The notes beneath the pieces were generated by a model. That model was not told where the DNA came from. It did no database searches and was given only the letters and a program-made list of their open reading frames with translations. This document shows, piece after piece, positions 7,617 to 18,326 of a DNA stretch of 22,607 nt; position 1 is the first letter of the stretch, and each line of letters opens with the position of its first letter. The position numbers and the translations under genes are program-made. Source of the stretch: Chara braunii (Eukaryota; Streptophyta; Charophyceae; Charales; Characeae); assembly GCA_003427395.1 (NCBI GenBank), contig BFEA01000008.1, positions 4,215,297-4,237,903 of the forward strand. The letters are read 5' to 3'.

Positions 7617-7655
<39 letters not shown>
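7617..7655. repeat. (GC)n(CA)n microsatellite
   Basis: A short GC alternation followed by about 15 CA units. Confidence 0.95.
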
Positions 7656-7657
<2 letters not shown>

Positions 7658-8108
7658 CGAGGTCGGGACGCGGCGCTGGCGATGGAAACCGTCGTCGACC
7701 GTCCATCGCCACACGTGCGGACGACTGCGGCCTGCCAATCCGCACTACCGGTCGCCCGCGAACCGACGCGGCCNCCACCGGACGGCACAATTTTCAAAAA
7801 CACTGGGGAAAAAAAAAAAAAAAAAAAACGGTCGGCCTCCCGCAAGGCCACCAACCACAGGGACCCCGCCCTAATGTGTGTCCGTCTGTCGGCCAATGCC
7901 GGAGGCGGAAACCGAAAAGTGGAAATGAAACCGGTTCCCAAAAAACAAAAAATAAGGCCGATGTCGTACAGCCCCGCGGGACAGAGGTTCAGCCAAAACC
8001 GGCGCGCAGTGATATTCGGGCTCGGCAAAAACAAGCTCGGAGGTACTGGTGGTTTAACGAAATGGCTGTTCAAGGAGGAGCGCCGAAATGATGTGGTGCA
8101 GGTAGCCC
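7656..8108. other. Spacer with oligo(A) tract, no gene supported
   Basis: GC-rich at the left, with an 18-20 nt A run at about 7809-7828 and one ambiguous base at 7774. Long open frames exist on both strands, but they pass through (CA)n and oligo(A), have low-complexity products and match nothing I know. Confidence 0.5.
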
Positions 8109-8546
8109 CCCCGGCAGTGCTAGCGGTGTCTGCTCTTATCAGCATCCCTGGCATCCGCCTGGGCTGTTTCTCAAACAAAAAAAAAAAAAAACAAAAAAAA
8201 AAAACATACATCATGGGAAAACCAAGGTGAAAGTGCACGGAGGCAGGCTGGAATGATACAAAAGGGATAGCCTCAGGAAAAAAAAAGAAGGTGCTTTATG
8301 TTCCGGCTGTTACCTTTTTTTGTTTCCCCCCACTGTGAACAGTCACTGTGGGTCTCCGCCATCAGCGAATCTGAGAACAGACCTGCCTTAGATTCAGGGA
8401 GCTGAATATAGCATGAATGCTTGACCAGATTCATCCAAAAACAGCCTGCCCAAACTTTTTTTTTTTTTTTTTTTTTTTTTCTAAACACTCCCTGCTTGGT
8501 GCTAGGGGTGCTGATATGAGCAGACACCGTTAGCACTCCCGGGCAG
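8109..8546. repeat. Two oligo(A)-tailed repeat copies in inverted orientation
   Basis: 8109-8176 on the plus strand and 8478-8542 on the minus strand are about 80 percent identical, sharing for example CGGTGTCTGCTC and TATCAGCA. Each is followed, in its own direction, by an oligo(A) tail: A-rich 8177-8205, and T-rich 8457-8480 as read on plus. The tails face each other across about 250 bp. This fits two truncated 3' ends of a poly(A)-tailed SINE or LINE inserted in opposite directions; a foldback element is the alternative. Confidence 0.7.
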
Positions 8547-8575
8547 GCTCCGTCTATTGGTGGGGAGCATCACCT

Positions 8576-8676
8576 GCTGGAAACCGGGTCCAGCTTCCCT
8601 TACATCCCTTACACTTTAGGAATAATAAGAAGACAGTTAAGGTATCTCTTGTGCTGAAAACCGGGTCCAGCTTCCC
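8576..8676. repeat. 24-bp direct repeat, 77-bp period
   Basis: 8576-8599 and 8653-8676 differ at one position (GCTGGAAACC / GCTGAAAACC, then GGGTCCAGCTTCCC in both). Confidence 0.85.
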
Positions 8677-9168
8677 GTCTATCGTATCTTCCTGAAAACT
8701 AAGGCCCCAGGCTAGGGTCTGCAGGGCCACTGGGGGGCACCAGTGGTACCCGTCTGAACCCCGGCCCACCTTTCTGGCTATTCCACCTCGCTGCCCACTA
8801 GCCATTTGAAAAGCAGGAAACAGCTCCTTTTCCTAGACTAAGACTCTACTTCTTAACCTTACTTTCTGCTTCCCACTCTCCATTGTCAGCCCCCATCCTT
8901 TTTGCATTTTAGAACAAGAGCAAGTCACAAGTACTTAACGTCCTGGCTGTCAGCATTGCCTGCCCCAGTGGCTGAGGGGTTAACTGTGCTGCAGGTGTTC
9001 GAGGGAGGCTGTCCTGTTTCTCCAGCGCTGAATTGGTGTTTTTGCTGAAAGAGTAATGTTCCTTCTCTGGAGGGGCACCGGAGACTGGGAAATGATGTGG
9101 GGGTTGGGGTTCGAAGCACCCCTTACCCCCTCATGGAGGAAGGGTCAGGTGGGTACTTCCAGAACCAT
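8677..9168. other. Unannotated spacer, CpG-poor
   Basis: No gene, repeat or RNA that I can recognise. CG dinucleotides are visibly rarer here than in the retroelements on either side, so this may be older or differently derived DNA. Confidence 0.4.
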
Positions 9169-9252
9169 TGAAAAAAAAAACGAAGAAAAAAAAAGAAAAG
9201 GGGGCAAGAAAGAAGGGAAAAAGGAAAGTGAAAAAAAAGGAAAAAGGAAGGT
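9169..9252. repeat. Polypurine tract
   Basis: An 80-bp run almost entirely of A and G on the plus strand, with A runs separated by G clusters. Low complexity, not coding. Confidence 0.9.
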
Positions 9253-9265
9253 TTGTCCCAAATTG

Positions 9266-9622
9266 TCAGTCTATTATTGCCTCAACTAGGGCAAGTGGGT
9301 GCGGAGGGAAGGGGTCAGGGAAGTCGGATGGGGGGCGCATCTGAAAAGTAGGTTCTATAATCGTCCAGTCATTTAGAATCAGGCGGTAGTCCCTGCACTC
9401 CACTAGATCCCATGCCTGCACATCATCCCTATCCCCCCCCCAATCTACTTTTGCTATCCATCCTCCTCTCTCCCCTCCTAGCCAGTCTTTGCAGAAGGAG
9501 GAGATTGCACGCTTGATGTCTTTGTTTGTTCGGAGGAGGTCCAGTTGAGATTTCAGCGTCTGCCATCTCCAAGTGATTTCCATATTAAGTTGCTGTTGGA
9601 TCTGTTCGGTTTGTGATGCGCA
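9266..9622 (-). pseudogene. 3' fragment of an unrecognised coding region, truncated by the LTR
   Basis: The minus-strand frame is open from the LTR boundary (9624) to a TAG at 9266-9268, about 118 codons. The product starts Gln-rich (TEQIQQQLNMEITWRWQTLK), with a helix-prone Leu/Lys region, then a Trp/Asp-rich part (FCKDWLGGERGGW, VQAWDLVECRDYR) and a Pro-rich tail. Composition looks like real protein rather than chance translation. An internal ATG lies at 9583, but the frame continues upstream of it into the LTR edge, so the 5' part was probably displaced by the insertion. I do not recognise the family. It may equally be a fortuitous open frame. Confidence 0.35.
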
Positions 9623-9623
9623 A

Positions 9624-10470
9624 CTTCACTCCCCGTCGCGGCTTTCCGTACTGGGTCGTCGATCAGAGTAGAAGGGGGGGCGTGGCCGAGGATTTTTGGC
9701 CGTGGGGGTTGAGGCTCCCGGTAGGAATGGGAGTCTCTCGTTTCGGGGCCGATAGGTTTCCCCCGGCTGGGGCTCGATCCGTGGTCCGGTTTATCAAAAA
9801 CGAAGAGGGAAGAGAACGGGGTGAACGGACGGGTCCGACCCGATTTCTCTAGATGGGGGAAAGAGGAGAGGGACGGAGGACCGGTTCCTCGCCGGGCCTG
9901 CTCTGCAAGGGGCGATGGATTCCCCCGCGCAGATTCTCAATCCTCGTCGTCGGGTTCGTCGAGGCCTCGGGGACTCACGGCCGTGGGAACTCGGCAGGCG
10001 GGGGCCGTCGCCGAAGTCGATGCACGGAGACGAGCGGGGAGAGCTCCGGCGCCCCGGGAGAGTTCAGGGAACCGGGCGGCTCCTTCGCACCCCAGAACCA
10101 GCCTTCGCCACGAGCAGGAGTCCCCCTGCCGGCACCAGCGGTAACCAAACTGGGGGCGCCACGCGGCGTAAGCCGCAGACCAGGGGAGCACCGTCAGGTC
10201 GGTGTAAGGGAGTATGAGGGGCAGGGAAGAAAAGCAGTCTATCAGCACGAACCCTTCCCCCGCGATGTGGCAAGCCCATTCCGGGTTGCGCCAGTGAAGC
10301 ATTTCCGTGCGTCGCAGGACACTCCGTATGTCCGCGTCGCAATAGACGCTATCGTCGTCGACGATGGGGAAAATCGGGAGTGCACTGCAACGCGCGAAGT
10401 TGCGGTAACTGCACGAGCGAGAACCCGTGCTTGATTGGGAATCCGTCTCCATACAAAGAGCGACGACGTC

Positions 10471-10530
<60 letters not shown>

Positions 10531-10810
10531 NNNNNNNNNNNNNNNNNNNNNNNNNNNNNNNNNNNNNNNNNNNNNNNNNNNNNNNNNNNNNNNNNNNNNN
10601 NNNNNNNNNNNNNNNNNNNNNNNNNNNNNNNNNNNNNNNNNNNNNNNNNNNNNNNNNNNNNNNNNNNNNNNNNNNNNNNNNNNNNNNNNNNNNNNNNNNN
10701 NNNNNNNNNNNNNNNNNNNNNNNNNNNNNNNNNNNNNNNNNNNNNNNNNNNNNNNNNNNNNNNNNNNNNNNNNNNNNNNNNNNNNNNNNNNNNNNNNNNN
10801 NNNNNNNNNN

Positions 10811-10899
<89 letters not shown>

Positions 10900-11027
10900 G
10901 TTCGACACCACTCGACCAGAGGGGTCCGGGCGGAGGGGCGGAGTCGTTTGCTGATTACCTCCAACGGGCACGGCGAACGGCTCCGGTCCTCAGCAGCGAT
11001 GCGCCACGTCAGATGTCGGCGCCGCGG
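9624..11027 (-). repeat. LTR, left copy (3' LTR in element orientation), gapped
   Basis: Matches 20598-21643 from the shared end (ACGGGG-GTGA on the minus strand) to the shared GGCGCCGAC near 11015-11027. It contains a long (CT)n tract interrupted by an assembly gap, so its true length is unknown. The ends lack the usual TG...CA. Confidence 0.85.
10469..10897. repeat. (CT)n microsatellite inside the left LTR, with 280-N gap
   Basis: Pure CT on both sides of 10531-10810, which is all N. The gap is surely the unassembled middle of the same microsatellite. Long Ser-Leu or Arg-Glu frames across it are artefacts. Confidence 0.97.
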
Positions 11028-12574
11028 GATTCTGGCCCGGGTGCGCTGGACGGGAGGGACTTCTTCAGTACGCGAAGGCCCTCGCCCTACGCGATCGAGC
11101 AACGGGATTAACAGGGGAACAAGGCAAAAGGGAAAAGAGGTACGATGCCCGACTTAATCAGGCATCCATGCAGACAATCGCCACTCAGAACCCACGACCA
11201 CATACATGCATACGCCTACTCACACCCATTCACAGACCATCTCACCGAGACTCACTCCCATGCATGCAACCAATTACCCACTCGACGGGACGTCGCATAC
11301 ATCTCACGGAGACAGAGCAGCAATGGAGAAAAAGCAAGTTTCCTCGTACACAAAATTTTCCAATTGGCTGACGCCCTCAGACGTGACCTCAAACTTCCCA
11401 AGGACCACCGACCACCATAGCCACAAGACCCTGTCGTGATCGGCGTCCGGTCTCCACCACTGCTCAATCCCTCCAGTTGGCTTACCCCGAGTCTATCGCT
11501 AAGCCCGACCCCCGTCGTCACTCCGCCCATAACTTGGGCTCGTCAAGCCTGTTCGGCGCTGCGGATGTTCGCACATAGCTCGCGCAGTATTGCAACTGAG
11601 ATCAAAGAGAGGGAGAGGAGGGGGTTGCGAAAGTTTATAGCGTGGGAGGCGGTGGGTTGTCAGCGCGAGGTGCGGGCAGCGCCGGTTGTAGACGAGCAGG
11701 ACATAAGAAAGGTGGAGGGTCTCGAAAGAGGTGTTCCGCGGAGTCGCGTGGTCAGGCGTGATTGGGGTGTTCGTTCAAGTGGTGCGCCTTTTCGCCTTCC
11801 ACATTGATCCGAGCATCCCAACTACGCAGCCATTCACTCGCGGAGGAAGACGGGGTGGGGATCGAGCTGGGCGTAGGGGAAGACGAAGAGTCCTGCATGG
11901 GGGAAACACGCACAGCAAGAAAGGAAGATGGCGCGGGGATGCAAAGCAAGAAACAGGGGTGCAAGGCGCGCGAAGAATTTGGTGCTTAGGCGCGCGTGCA
12001 AAAATTCAAAAAGTCCCAACCGAAACGGTTTCTTGGTTTTCATACCGCGGCCGCTATTCGTCCGCTCGGGAGTTATTAACCAAAGAAAAGTGAAAAGGCC
12101 GCTACAAAAAGAAAACAAAAGTAAAAAGAGAGAAAAAATCCTTTTTGTTCGCATCCGTACTTCGGGGCTTCCGGGGGATTTTTCCTCAAGGATACAGACA
12201 GCCGCATGGAACGGGTCTGAGCTTATCACATATGTGATGCGCAGGGGGGTCCGAAAAATTAGCAGTCTCCTGACTACTGATGTCATCATATTTTGGATGC
12301 TCGGGCGGCGTCTTCATCGTAAGCTGGCCCGATCGTCTCCTAATCTACTTCGATGCATTTCGCATCGTCGGTCATCTCCCTCATATTATACATCTGATCG
12401 GGCGGCCCCTTCATCGTCAGCTGGCCCGATCGGTAAGTAATCCTCTGAAACTCTTTTTTTTTTTTTTTTTTTTTTTTTGTACAGCGCGTCGAGACGCGCG
12501 AACTTTGGGCATAGGAGAAGAAGACGATGAAAAGAAAGAGAAAGAGAGAAGAAGGGAGAAGTAGACGAGGATGA
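11028..12574. other. Non-coding stretch between the left LTR and the extra coding region
   Basis: In element orientation this is downstream of the last coding frame and before the 3' LTR. It contains the hairpin repeats at 12302-12432 and a T run at 12454-12478. Open frames on both strands have no recognisable motifs. No polypurine tract is visible at the LTR edge, so some of this may be a secondary insertion. Confidence 0.5.
12302..12432. repeat. Two direct-repeat hairpin units, 97-bp period
   Basis: 12302-12335 and 12399-12432 share about 31 of 34 bases. Each has complementary ends; the second pairs GATCGGGC (12397-12404) with GCCCGATC (12424-12431). Between them 12350-12366 holds a small CGATGC / GCATCG stem. 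Confidence 0.75.
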
Positions 12575-14474
12575 TCAAAGGAAGTGATCGATGTCGGGAT
12601 TAAGAGGGGGCGGAATAGGTGGAAGGAAAGCGGCCATTGCCGCGGGAGTCGTTGGCGCGTCCTCCTCATGGAAGTGGTGCTGGACGAACGAGGGATAGAG
12701 AAAGGCTCCCGGCACATAAGACAGGACACGTGGCGCCAGATCCGCCACCGCTCGCACCACCCGTTTGCGCACCGATCGGGGTCCGGGACCCGTCATCACC
12801 AAATGAGTCTCGGTGTAGGGCCGCCGCTCCCGCTTCAAGGCCGCGAAGACGAGGAAGTGATACATCACATTAGGACGTTGCCCGGTCTCGTAGATGAGCG
12901 TCCCCGCCATCCGCGCCTCGATACACCATTGAAAAGGGGGTGTCAGATATGGCTCCTACGCTAGATCAGGGCGCGGCGCCCCCGCGATGGCCTCGAGCGT
13001 GATGGTGGTGGGCTCCACCATGAAGTCCAGCTCTGTCGGGTGGACTGTCCGGCTTGGAGGAACTGCTAATGTCAATGATCGAGGCACTCCGGGGTGGCTG
13101 GCGGAAGCGGAAAGGTCCTGCGAGGACGGGGGGTTTGGATACGGGATCCGGTAATCCCATTCGGCTTCCTCCTCCGGCTGCTGCGGGCCTGCGGCTGATG
13201 GCCCGGCTCCATCGAGATTGAGATCGGGTACGAGCGGGAGGGGCGGCGGTGGCACGACAGTCTCCTTAACCAGCGTCGCCGCACTCACAGGCACAGGGTT
13301 GGGACTCCGCGCGTGCACGGGCTGAACCACCTCTTCGCCGCCACCGATTCGACTGCCTTGCGCTCCTGGCGATGGGTGGCGTCTCTTCCTCTTCGGCGTC
13401 TTCTTGGGGGCCTTTGGCGGCGCAGGTCTGGGATACGACGAGGGAGGTCGCAAGGGCTTTTCCTCGGGAAAGTCCTCCAACCTCTCCTCGCGCTGCGCAA
13501 CGTAATCCAGGACGACGACTGCGTTGTATGTTCTCCGCGGGGCAGACGCCGTCCGCAATCGTGGCTGGATCTCCTCTTTCTCGCTCGCAATCACTTGCGC
13601 AATGGATAGAAGCTCAAGATGTATGAGCTCCAACAATCCCGGATCGGTCGTCTAGAACTTGGCAAATGGGTACAACGCCACCGTCCCCTCCTTCTGCGCC
13701 GGCTTGGGCCGCGTGATGACGTAATAAACGATGAAGTGCTTCCCGATGCAGTGGTCTTCGTGCGCCACGAAGAATCGGAACATCCCCAGCACCACTGACT
13801 CGTATAGCGCGCGTTGCAGCTCCCATGCGTCTTCATCCGCGAAGGGCAACGACTACTCGTCGACCAGCTCCACCAAATACTTCGAGAACTCGCGCATACG
13901 ATAAGGGCCCTCCGTGAGTTGATAGGGGAGAGTGGTGTAAGAGAAAAAGGGAGGCATTTAGTATGAGGCAGGGGGAATAGCTTGGATGTTGAGAGGGGCG
14001 GCGGGAGGAAGAAGCGCGGGGAGTTGTGGCACCAGCGCAATTGGTCCGTCCTCTACCCTATGTAAAAGCGCTTCGTGGGCTGTGAATCGGTGTCCTCCCC
14101 GTCCTTGCACTTTGGCCACTAATCTCGCCGTCCTGCACCGCGTATTCGCGCACAAAGCTTCGCGCCGGCTCCCAATTCGGCTGCGGCAGGATCGTCAGGT
14201 CCCCGATAAAGGTGGCGACGCTATGCACGAAGTTGGGTGCCACCTGGAGTGCGCGGAACTCTATGAACACCCGAGTCGTCTCCCGCCTAGGCAACTGCGT
14301 CACATCCACGTACACCCTCGCATATGTCAGCCGCTCACAAAGTAACGAGTATGCCGCCAAATCGGCAACCCCACGCGCTGGCACGTTCAGTTGCTGAATG
14401 TCGTATCACATCTGCCTTTCCTCATTGAACTGATGTCGCAACAAGCGATCTGCATCCGAAAGTGCTCGAGGGGC
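12575..14474 (-). pseudogene. Unrecognised coding region 3' of integrase (about 600 codons), broken
   Basis: It continues in the integrase frame after the integrase TGA (14475-14477). The segments, in order, read like one protein: a start region with YDIQQLNVPARGVADLAAYS after a TGA at 14406-14408; a frameshift within about 14060-14150; a Pro/Leu-rich piece; TAA 13958-13960; MPPFFSYTTLPYQLTEGPYR; TAG 13853-13855; a segment with VLGMFRFFVAHEDHC; TAG 13652-13654; a Pro-rich part with a nuclear-signal-like KAPKKTPKRKRRHP; TAG 12956-12958; and a C-terminal part with NVMYHFLVFAALKRERRPY, ending at TGA 12575. I see no signal peptide, membrane span, chromodomain or zinc finger. Position resembles the env or accessory ORF site of some Gypsy elements, but nothing supports an envelope. 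Function unknown. Confidence 0.6.
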
Positions 14475-15905
14475 TCATGCTCCTGATGGGGAGGGTTCAT
14501 CCTGCGCACTGAGACTCTCAACACCAAGGGAAGAGGCAGATCGGGAAGAGGAAGAAGACGAAGAAGGAGAGGAGGGGAGAGGGGACGAAGGCCCGGACGG
14601 GGCAAGAACTGATTCGCGGCCCGGAGATGGCCGAAACAGTCGAAGAGCCGCCGCGTGTCGCGCAAGCGACCTGGCCTGCATGCTGTGCTGGGGGACCAGC
14701 TTCACAGAGTGCTGACCTCGTTTGCCAACTTCCGTCACCTCGTACATGCTAGTATAGCGTGGGTGGATCTTGGAGGAGCGCGCAGATTTCCGTACCTGCA
14801 CCAAGTCCCCGATTTTATAACGGGGCATTGGTCCTGCTGTCGCGTATCGGTTCTCATAGTCCCGGATCTGCCGTTGATGCGTCAGATCCACGACCCTCTG
14901 TTGTCTTCGGGCTAACGCGGGATAGGTCCGGGCCATCAGATCTAGGTAATGCTGGGCCTTGTCCTTGTGTTGGGCCCGGGTCGCTCTAACTTCCGTACCC
15001 ACTAGAGGTGACAACTGTACCCTGGGAATACTATTGGTTCTCAGTTGGAATGGGGACACCCCGGTGCTCCCTTGGGGAGTAGCCCGATAGACGGCTAGAA
15101 TGTGGTCGACTATGACAGGCCAGGGTCTGGTATCACCTGCCGTGATATTCCATCTAAGTGCAGTCTTAATCATTTGGTTAGCATTTTCTACGAGCCCATT
15201 GGCTTGAGGCCAGTGCCCCGGGGAGTACGAAATTCTAACGTCTGCCCTTATAAGATGTCGCTCCACTTCCCCCTGGAACTCGGATCCGTTGTCCATATGT
15301 ATCTCTTCTACGTCCAGGTGCATGCACAAAAAGCGATTAATATACCAGGCCACTTCTTGTGAGTTCCGGCTGGTCATGGGATACGCTTCGATCCATTTCG
15401 AAAAATGATCTACGGCTACAAGAAGAACAGTGAGTTCTCCTTGATCAACAGGACCTCTCGGCATGTTGATGTCCGTCACATCAATACTGACCCGTTGGAA
15501 GGGGCGCTCTACTCGGGTAGGCACTATTGTACGGGGCATCTGTATCGGCGCCTTATCGACCGCACAAGCCGGGCAAGTCCGGACGATGTATTTCACATCT
15601 TCTCGGATTCCCGACCAGTACCATCCATTTTTCTCTATTGCTTTTTCCGTGTATTTGATTGCAAAGTGGACCGCATCCTCCTCGTGGGCGGCTCGTGTCC
15701 AATCGAGCCTGGCCAGTGGGTGTGGAACGTCAGCCAACTAGATCCGTCGACATCATCGTCTTTTCGTTTTTGAAGGACGGATCCCTACCAGCGGTAATCG
15801 TGCGCCCGTTCCGTGACACGTCGCCGTTCAGCCTTGGTAAGTTTCGTCAGCGGGTCGTCTGCCAGTCTCTGTTATAGCAAAAGATCCGTCCAGACTTCCG
15901 CTCGG
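14475..15905 (-). pseudogene. Integrase of the Gypsy element
   Basis: Inserts cDNA into the genome. The open part (15737-14475, 420 codons) has an HHCC zinc-binding N-terminus (H18, H24, C55, C58 counting from 15737), then the catalytic core: Asp 86 in VSIDVTDI, Asp 149 in HMDNGSEF and Glu 184 in GLVENANQ, exactly the D-D-35-E spacing. A GPY/F-like C-terminal module follows (KIGDLVQVRKSARSSKIHPR), then a Ser/Pro tail ending at TGA 14475. No chromodomain. The frame has no ATG at its start; the linker upstream (AERRRVTERAHDYRW) continues in another frame with TAG 15785-15787 and TAA 15872-15874, so the polyprotein is broken although the core is intact. Confidence 0.92.
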
Positions 15906-16226
15906 CGGGCACTTGGCAAAAATTTGTCTGCCGTTCTAGCTTCTAGATACCGTTTTTCCGTAGGTACGTGGTTCGTTCGACAGTTGGGACAGTTCCAACT
16001 TTTCTCATTCCGGTACCGGACACAACTCCCATGGGACCGGACGATGTGACATTGACTACATTAAGCCCAGGGAAGAAAGCTAGGCCCCTCGAGAGGAGGA
16101 TCTCCCCCGTCCGGTATCGTGGGCAAGGTGCAGAAAAAACAGATTTGGGAAGGCATGCTCGAAGAGGAGTCAGGATCAAAAGAGGGGGTTAAGGAATAGG
16201 GGAGGGGAGAAGGGGTGGCGGCCTCC
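15906..16226 (-). other. Linker between RNase H and integrase
   Basis: Positioned inside pol but without a continuous frame or motif I can identify. Probably degraded connecting sequence. Confidence 0.4.
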
Positions 16227-16706
16227 TCAGGGGAGATCACCATCTCCGATTGCTGCAGTGCCCTTGCGGAGGACATTCACCTCCCCGTAGCCGGGTTCCG
16301 TCGAAGGCAAAATCGGCTTCCATGGGATGAGCCTTTCGTTCGCGGGACTCTTGTCCGGCGGCTGGAGGCGCGTCAGACCGTCGGCATTCCTGTGCTGCTT
16401 GGTGGCGCGGTGACGGATGTCGAAGTCGTAGTCCTGCAATCTCACCGCCCACCTTCCAAAGGTACCCGTGTAGTCCGTGTTGTTCCGCAACGAGAGCAAT
16501 GGCTGATGATCCGTCACGAGCACGAACTTCTGGCCATACAGATATGGTCGAAAGTGCTGAACCCCCCACACCACCGCCAATCACTCACCCTTGCACGCCT
16601 CATAGTTTGACTGCGCCTGGCTTAGCGTTTTCGACGCATACTCGATGACGTGCTGCCTTCTGTCCGTTCCTTGCTGAGTCAACACCGTCAATATCGCCTG
16701 TGCTGC
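16227..16706 (-). pseudogene. RNase H-like domain of the Gypsy element
   Basis: Degrades the RNA strand after reverse transcription. The RT frame ends in FALHTD (first catalytic Asp region); the rest follows after a one-base shift near 16707: IEYASKTLSQAQSNYEACKG, then a TGA in the usual KGE-x-LAVVWG position, then VWGVQHFRPYLYGQKFVLVT, DHQPLLSL, GRWAVRLQDYDFDIRHR and NADGLTRL, all standard Ty3/Gypsy RNase H landmarks. So one frameshift and one stop break this domain. Confidence 0.9.
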
Positions 16707-18244
16707 CAATCGGTATGTAGCGCAAACTGTCTTGTCGGATCAGGACGCGCCAAAACGGGCGCCGATGTTAAAGCCTCCTTGAGTGCCTGAAAAGCCGCCT
16801 CGCATTCCGGCGTCCAGATCAGTTGTTCCTCCTTCTTCAGTAGGTTCGTTAGCGGCTTGGCGAGGTAGGGAAAGCCCTGAATGAAGCGTCGATAATAAGA
16901 AGCCAGCCCTAGGAAGGCTCGGACCTGAGTGAGCGTGACCGGGGCCGGGGCTTCTCGGACCGCTGCTACCTTTCTGGGATAAGGTTTCAGTCCCTTGACC
17001 GTGACGATGTACTCCAAAAAGGAAATTTCGAACAAAAAAAACTCGGTTTTTTCCAGAGCCACTTTGAACCCCGCATCTTTCAACGCATGCAACACCCATT
17101 CGACATGTTCCACATGGTATTCATAGGTTTTGGAAAAGACCAAAATATCATCCATGTACACAATCACACTGCAATTTATCAACGGTTGTGTCAAACGGGT
17201 TTTGTTAATGAACTCTGCAAAGGCCATATTCATGGCCCGCTGGAACGTTGCAGGGGCGTTGCAAATTCCCATGGGACACCGGATCCACTGCCACGTGCCC
17301 TCGAACAGGACAAAAGCGGTTTTGGGACGGTCTTCCGGTCAGACTGCGACATGGTGAAAACCGTGTCGGATATCGAACTTCGAAAAGACCCGAGCCGACC
17401 CGATAGCATCCAGCAGATCGTCAATCCGCGGCAGCGGATAGACATCTTTGGTAGTAATAGCGTTTAATTTGCAGTAGTCAATACACACTCGGATTGAGCC
17501 GTTTCGTTTTGGCACGAGGACCACGGGAAATGACCATGGTCCAAGCGATGGTTCAACCCACCCCAACCGCTTGAACTCCCGTGCCCTTTCCAAGGCCAGC
17601 TGTCTTTCTTTTAGGGAATAGCGGTACGGTCGACAATATATTGGGGCGCGATCACCGGTATCAATCGCGTGTTGGATCAGGTGGGTAAGTCCTATATCGT
17701 GGTCCTGGATGCTGACGGCCTCTGGGTAGGCCCGTATAACCGCAAGAAGAAGGCGCTTGTAGTCGTCAGGCACACGGGCCGGCAGCCGGACTTCCACGTT
17801 TCCCTCAGGGAGGGAGATCGTCGACGTAACCGTGGGGACTGCCTCGTTGGCTTCGGGTGAGGCACCAAACAGAGAATTGTCGGTTTTTGCCGAAAGCACG
17901 GTCGCGATGAGTTGACTATCTGTTGGGCTTATCAGTTCGTTTTCCATGTCACTGTCGTTCTCGAGCTCGGTTTCAGCCGAGGATTCCACTGAAAAGGCCT
18001 GTAACAGTTCCTTCGGCCTCCATCAATATTCCCTCGTTCGGGGTTGAAATGACACCCCTTCCTTCAAGAGCAGGGCGACTTTTGCATTCGTAAGTAGGGG
18101 CCAGGGAGGCCCAAAAGTCAAATCGCACAACCCCCTAAGCTCCGTAAACCTTTCGGGTAGGGGGTCCGTCCTAAGATATAAGGACGCAGGGGGTTCCGAA
18201 AGGTCAGTTATTCGCGACACCCTCGGCAGGGGTTCTCCCTGCAC
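16688..18244 (-). pseudogene. Reverse transcriptase of the Gypsy element
   Basis: Copies element RNA into DNA. One frame carries the order expected of Ty3/Gypsy RT: an acidic linker, THLIQHAIDTGDRAPIYCRP, PYRYSLKERQLALERAREF, WSFPVVLVPKRNGSIRVCID, VFSKFDIRHGFHHVAV (motif A Asp), CPMGICNAPATFQRAMN (motif B), VIVYMDDILVFSKT (catalytic Asp pair at 17147-17152), then the thumb ASYYRRFIQGF and connection LTSAPVLARPDP. It is interrupted by TGA at 18023-18025 and TGA at 17339-17341, the latter in the V-x-PEDRPKTAF position where most relatives have a sense codon; CGA to TGA would explain it. Confidence 0.94.
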
Positions 18245-18326
18245 AACGGGAGAACGCGTGCGACCAATTGGACTCGCTCCGAACTATTTCCATGGGTTCT
18301 CATCGCCAGGAATGGCGCCACCGATC

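Noticed and set aside
7553-8238. Two overlapping ~220-codon open frames on opposite strands
   Set aside because: Both run through (CA)n and oligo(A) tracts, and their products are low-complexity with no recognisable motif.
10435-11157. Long open frames across the (CT)n tract (Ser-Leu or Arg-Glu repeats)
   Set aside because: They are translation of a dinucleotide repeat and an assembly gap, not genes.
4203-13960. TAA/TAG reassigned to glutamine, as in some ulvophyte algae
   Set aside because: Several stops do fit Gln, but TAA 2390 sits where a hydrophobic residue is expected, TGA stops and frameshifts are also present, and deamination of CAG/CAA explains the pattern. Not excluded, but weaker.
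14475-14800. Chromodomain at the integrase C-terminus
   Set aside because: The tail is Ser/Pro-rich and lacks the aromatic cage pattern; only a GPY/F-like module is visible.
16219-16226. CTGAGGAG on the minus strand as another hammerhead
   Set aside because: It is followed by a GC-rich run without a stem II hairpin plus GAAA; chance match.
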